Source of the DNA: Candidatus Kapaibacterium sp.
GTDB lineage: Bacteria > Bacteroidota > Ignavibacteria > Kapaibacteriales > NICIL-2
Direction: 5' to 3'
NCBI GenBank assembly: GCA_026003475.1
Contig: BPHJ01000001.1
Location: forward strand, 1-64,000
Length of the DNA: 64,000 nt
The notes below the pieces were generated by a model, which made no database searches, was not told where the DNA came from, and saw only the letters and a list, made by a program, of their open reading frames with translations. The position numbers and the translations under genes were made by a program. This document shows, piece after piece, positions 60,884-64,000 of the stretch. The first letter of the stretch is position 1; each line of letters opens with the position of its first letter.

Positions 60884-61333
60884 ATGGAACTTTCCGAGGA
60901 CACGCTTGCGGTTGTTGCGTACTTGCAGGAGTACAGCGGTAACAATCTCCGCAAGCCGGACGATTTAGCCGTTGTGTTAGAGCTATGCGCGCAGCGGCAG
61001 GATGCCCACTTAGCACAGCAGATCATCACCAGTGGGGCAGCGCTCTGGCGAGTCTATCGAGCACTGCGACGCCTCCGCCGCGGCGACGAGGGCTATCGCC
61101 AGTTAGAAGAAGAGTTCACGCTCCAGGCGAACGAATTCCGCGTGGGGCTTGCAACTGCGCTTGATGCAACCGACCAAGAGCCAATCTTGGAACGGTTCCA
61201 GGCGGTGTACCTGGAACTCAGCACCGGTGCGATCCGGAATGTGCTTGATTTTGCCCACGACTTTAGCTACCTCAAACAGCTCCAGAACGAACAACGCTGG
61301 GGCAGTTCCTCACCAACACCGACAGAATCATGA
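60884..61333 (+). CDS. Hypothetical helical protein
   Basis: This 149-residue protein starts MELSEDTLAVVAYLQEYSGNNL and looks mostly helical, with charged segments LWRVYRALRRLRRGDEGYRQLEEEFTLQANEF. I recognise no family and no signal peptide. It begins one base after the DUF486 stop and overlaps the rfbA start by 4 bp, so it is translated as part of that plus-strand operon. It may be a conserved partner of the group, but I have no evidence for a role. Confidence 0.65.
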   Translation: MELSEDTLAVVAYLQEYSGNNLRKPDDLAVVLELCAQRQDAHLAQQIITSGAALWRVYRALRRLRRGDEGYRQLEEEFTLQANEFRVGLATALDATDQEPILERFQAVYLELSTGAIRNVLDFAHDFSYLKQLQNEQRWGSSSPTPTES

Positions 61334-62202
61334 CCAAAGGAATCATCTTAGCCGGTGGCAGTGGTACGCGCCTGTACCCCATGACTGCCGTGCAGAGCAA
61401 ACAGCTTCAACCGGTCTACGATAAGCCGATGATTTACTATCCGCTGGCAACGCTCATGCTGGCAGGTATTCGCGATATTCTCATCATCTCGACGCCGCAC
61501 GACACGCCAGCAATCGAACGCTTGCTCGGCACGGGCCAGCAGTGGGGCGTCAGTCTTCGCTATGCAGTCCAGCCTGCTCCGCGCGGTATTGCGGAAGCGT
61601 TTCTCATCGGTGCCGATTTCATCGGTACCACCGAGCAGGTGTGCTTGATTTTGGGCGACAATCTTTTCTACGGCAAGCTCGATTTCCTTCGCCGCGCTCT
61701 TGCCGAGAGCACGGGCGCAACGATCTTTGCCTACCGCGTCCACGATCCGGAGCGGTATGGTGTGGTGGAGTTTGCCCCCAATGGGCAAGTGCTCAGCATT
61801 GAGGAAAAACCTGCCCATCCTCGTTCGCACTATGCTATTCCGGGCCTGTACATTTTTCCTGCCGATGTTGTTGCCTTTGCTCAACGCCTTCAGCCGAGCG
61901 CGCGCGGTGAGCTGGAGATTACCGATTTGCAGCGACTCTACTTGGCGTGCGGACGGTTGCGGGTCGAGGTCATCGGGCGTGGGGTAGCCTGGCTCGACAC
62001 CGGTACCCCCGAAGCACTGCTCGAAGCGAGTATGTTCATCCATGCAATCGAAAAGCGTCAAGGACTCAAGATCGCCTGTCTGGAGGAGATTGCCCTCACG
62101 GAAGGATTCATCTCGCACCAGCAATTTGTCGAGCATGTCGAGCGCTTGCCGAAATGTTCCTACCGTGATTACTGCTTGCGCCTGATTGAGCAGCAGGGGT
62201 AA
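61330..62202 (+). CDS. rfbA: Glucose-1-phosphate thymidylyltransferase
   Basis: This 290-residue protein has the RmlA signature MTKGIILAGGSGTRLYPMTAVQSKQLQPVYDKPMIYYPL (Walker-like GGSGTRLYP). Typical segments follow: LILGDNLFYG, EERYG-like PERYGVVEF, and VSIEEKPAHPRSHYAIPGLY. It makes dTDP-glucose for dTDP-rhamnose and other deoxy sugars. No rfbB, rfbC or rfbD gene follows; a TPP riboswitch comes next. Activated sugars fit the flippase and manC elsewhere in the window. Confidence 0.93.
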   Translation: MTKGIILAGGSGTRLYPMTAVQSKQLQPVYDKPMIYYPLATLMLAGIRDILIISTPHDTPAIERLLGTGQQWGVSLRYAVQPAPRGIAEAFLIGADFIGTTEQVCLILGDNLFYGKLDFLRRALAESTGATIFAYRVHDPERYGVVEFAPNGQVLSIEEKPAHPRSHYAIPGLYIFPADVVAFAQRLQPSARGELEITDLQRLYLACGRLRVEVIGRGVAWLDTGTPEALLEASMFIHAIEKRQGLKIACLEEIALTEGFISHQQFVEHVERLPKCSYRDYCLRLIEQQG

Positions 62203-62236
62203 AACCCACCACCGGTACGTTTGATGGGGGCGTGTG

Positions 62237-62244
62237 TATTTTCG
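62237..62244 (+). promoter_or_regulatory. Possible -7 element before the TPP riboswitch
   Basis: TATTTTCG differs from TAnnTTTG at one base, with a TTTG at 62220-62223 upstream at rather short spacing (13 nt). It would start transcription at about 62250, where the riboswitch begins. Confidence 0.35.
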
Positions 62245-62249
62245 CAGCG

Positions 62250-62359
62250 CTCCGTTAGAGGTGCTGTGCGCTGCTTGCTCTAAACGGGAGTAAGCGGCGC
62301 GCGGCTGAGAATACACTCTCAGTACCTGATCCGGGTAATGCCGGCGAAGGGAAACGGAG
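62250..62359 (+). promoter_or_regulatory. TPP riboswitch (THI element)
   Basis: All conserved parts are present: P1 CTCCGTT (62250-62256) with AACGGAG (62353-62359), the CTGAGA pyrimidine-sensing loop (62305-62310), and the conserved ACCTGATCCGGGTAATGCCGGCG AAGGGA core after it (62324-62352, shown split). The aptamer binds thiamin pyrophosphate and normally lowers expression of thiamin genes when TPP is high. The gene controlled here is a TonB-dependent receptor. A possible competing pairing of GGAG in P1 with CCTCC just after it (62365-62369) could form part of the switch. Confidence 0.95.
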
Positions 62360-62412
62360 ATAGCCTCCTTGGTATGCGGCACGTGTGCCGTCCCAACGTC
62401 TTACCTCGAGCG

Positions 62413-62451
62413 GAGCATCGCGAATCATGTTCCACTGTTATCGTGATGCTC
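62413..62451 (+). promoter_or_regulatory. Hairpin directly before the riboswitch-controlled start codon
   Basis: GAGCATCGCGA at 62413-62423 pairs with TCGTGATGCTC at 62441-62451 (11 bp, one G-T). The second arm ends one base before the ATG at 62453. Any ribosome-binding or standby site near the start would be inside or next to this stem. It is a plausible expression platform for the TPP riboswitch, but the logic of the switch is not visible from sequence alone. Confidence 0.5.
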
Positions 62452-62452
62452 T

Positions 62453-64000
62453 ATGCGCCCCCTTGTTTTTCTGTTGTGTGCTGCCGCGAGCGCAGCGCCA
62501 TTCCCCACCACGGGAGCTGGTGATTCAGCACGGACCTACGATGCTCCCGCCGTTACGGTGACGACAACCCGTGCGATCGAAGGACGCTCCCCGGTAACCT
62601 GGAGCGAACTCGACCGCGACGAGATCCGCCGTCGGCATACTGCATTCGATCTTCCGGCGCTGCTGTCGGAGCTTCCGTCCACGATGTTCTCCAGCGAAAG
62701 CGGCAACGGCATCGGCTACACCGCGCTCAACATTCGTGGCTTCGATCAACGCCGCGTTGCGGTCCTCATCAACGGCATTCCGCAGAACGATCCAGAAGAT
62801 CACAACGTGTACTGGATTGACGTGCCCGACCTTGCCTCCAGTCTCGACGGAATCCAGATCCAACGCGGCGCCGGACTTGCCAACTATGGTTCGCCTGCCA
62901 TTGGTGGATCGGTCAATCTTGTCACCATCAATCCTGCTCGGGAGCGCTTTATTCGCGCAGGAGTTTTGCTCGGTGTGCAGGAATTTCGCGCTGGCGGGCG
63001 AAGCCCAGTGCCACCCGATCAATCCGCACCTGCCAATGATGTGGAGCGCTACAGTGTGGAATGTTCCAGCGGACTGGTCGGCGAGCATTATGGCATCTAT
63101 GCACGGCTGTCCCGCATTCGATCGCGCGGCTATCGTGACTACACCTGGACGGACTTGCCGAGCTACTTTGTCAGTGCTGTTCGCTTCGACGAGCATTCAT
63201 CGCATCAGATCAACATCTTCGGTGCACCCCTTGCCGATGGCTTGATGTACACGGGGCTGCCGAAAAGCTACGTCACCGATCCCAAGCTGCGGCGCATCAA
63301 CTACAGCGATTGGTCGTACACGCGCACGGGCCAGGAGCTTTCCTACGCCACCGTGCGCCGTCCGCAGGAGCTCGAAAATTTTTCACAACCGCACTATGAG
63401 CTGCTCAGCGACATTCAACTTTCGGAGCATTGGATGCTCAAAAGCTCGCTGTTCTACTACACCGGCGACGGCTTTTTCGACTTCGACGGCTCGTGGGCGG
63501 ATGCAGCGATGCTGCGCTTGACCCAGCCCTATGCACCGCGCGACTCTGCGCCGAATCCACGCAATGCCATCATCCGCGCCTTTGTCGGCAATCGGCACGG
63601 GGGATGGATCCCGCGTCTGGTGTGGAACCACGAGGGTGGCGAACTGCTCATCGGCGCAGAGTTGCGGTGGCATCGCTCCGAGCATTGGGGCAAAATCCGC
63701 TACGCAGAAAATCTTCCTGCCGACTTCGATCCAGATTACAAGTTCTACTCCTACAACGGCGTGCGTGACATCTACTCGATCTTTGCCCGCGAACAGTACC
63801 AACTATCGCCAACCCTCTTGGTCAATCTCGAAGCCCAGCTCGTGCGCAGTCGCTACGGTCTTGGCAATGAAAAAGCGGGGAACCTACCGGTACGCTATCC
63901 GACCATCGCGGGCGATACCGTCGGTGGCGAAGGTGGAATGATCTTCGATGTGTGGTACACGTTCTTCAATCCGCGTGTTGGGGTGCGCTGGACCCCCAGC
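62453..64000 (+). CDS. TonB-dependent receptor under TPP control (partial, runs off right edge)
   Basis: At least 516 residues lie in the window, starting MRPLVFLLCAAASAAPF (signal peptide). The plug domain includes APAVTVTTTRAIEGRSPVTWSELDRDEI, GIGYTALNIRGFDQRRVAVLINGIPQNDPEDHNVYWIDVPDLASSLDGIQIQRGAG and SPAIGGSVNLVT; barrel strands follow. A TPP riboswitch directly upstream indicates that this receptor imports thiamin or a thiamin precursor; outer-membrane thiamin receptors regulated this way are known in Bacteroidota. There is no N-terminal carboxypeptidase-like domain, unlike the other two TonB receptors in the window. The 3' end is beyond 64000. Confidence 0.9.
   Translation, partial: MRPLVFLLCAAASAAPFPTTGAGDSARTYDAPAVTVTTTRAIEGRSPVTWSELDRDEIRRRHTAFDLPALLSELPSTMFSSESGNGIGYTALNIRGFDQRRVAVLINGIPQNDPEDHNVYWIDVPDLASSLDGIQIQRGAGLANYGSPAIGGSVNLVTINPARERFIRAGVLLGVQEFRAGGRSPVPPDQSAPANDVERYSVECSSGLVGEHYGIYARLSRIRSRGYRDYTWTDLPSYFVSAVRFDEHSSHQINIFGAPLADGLMYTGLPKSYVTDPKLRRINYSDWSYTRTGQELSYATVRRPQELENFSQPHYELLSDIQLSEHWMLKSSLFYYTGDGFFDFDGSWADAAMLRLTQPYAPRDSAPNPRNAIIRAFVGNRHGGWIPRLVWNHEGGELLIGAELRWHRSEHWGKIRYAENLPADFDPDYKFYSYNGVRDIYSIFAREQYQLSPTLLVNLEAQLVRSRYGLGNEKAGNLPVRYPTIAGDTVGGEGGMIFDVWYTFFNPRVGVRWTPS

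Noticed and set aside
62203-62249. Short ORFs between rfbA and the riboswitch
   Set aside because: The stretch is too short and is explained by the promoter and aptamer region.

Overview
The window looks like part of a bacterial chromosome from the FCB superphylum (Bacteroidota / Ignavibacteria / Kapabacteria side). Four things point there: TonB-dependent receptors with an N-terminal carboxypeptidase-regulatory-like domain, a large secreted beta-propeller protein ending in a type IX secretion (T9SS)-like C-terminal domain, several TAnnTTTG -7 promoter elements of the Bacteroidota kind, and GxGIGTTSP-type repeat proteins. I cannot place it more closely from sequence alone.

Layout. 1-3380 is a CRISPR array of 55 repeats, entering from beyond the left edge. 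3381-3680 is its leader, which holds degenerate repeat remnants. 3681-11488 is a complete type I-C cas operon on the minus strand (cas3-cas5c-cas8c-cas7-cas4-cas1-cas2), starting just after a tRNA-Glu gene. 11779-16808 is a plus-strand housekeeping run: coaE, a ComEA-like protein, a cysteine desulfurase, a thioredoxin-fold secreted protein and pheS. 16805-21242 is a minus-strand operon of a GH57 branching enzyme, a lipoprotein and a TonB-dependent receptor. An NtrC-type regulator follows at 21585-23060. 23062-28315 is an envelope-related minus-strand run (cdsA, manC, rlpA, a degenerate GIY-YIG protein, a lipoprotein and an M61 peptidase). Then come a CDF transporter, a GNAT acetyltransferase and clpP.

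30534-47824 codes for very large secreted surface proteins: a BNR/sortilin-like protein with a T9SS-type tail, a roughly 3236-residue protein built from 22 near-identical modules, and a roughly 1233-residue protein with a YadA-like head. The last two carry three single-base insertions that break their frames. 47902-54670 holds a secreted unknown, accD, a PaaN-type aldehyde dehydrogenase, an SDR and another TonB receptor. The last of these sits downstream of a cysteine-rich small protein and an HMA heavy-metal-binding protein (54777-55576), forming a likely metal-handling unit. 55807-62202 holds fbp, a polysaccharide flippase, a small heat-shock protein, asnS, a DUF486 membrane protein, an unknown and rfbA. 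62250-62359 is a TPP riboswitch ahead of a TonB-dependent receptor that runs off the right edge.

Most striking signals: (1) at one point in the CRISPR array the repeat changes by one base, and from about the same point the spacers become shorter and almost free of homopolymers; (2) the giant modular protein shows nested tandem duplication and paired +1 frameshifts; (3) a TPP riboswitch controls an outer-membrane receptor and is followed by a hairpin ending two bases before the start codon; (4) an HMA / Cys-rich / TonB cluster contains a structured intergenic region. I did not find a clearly new defence system; the defence locus is a canonical I-C system with an odd array.
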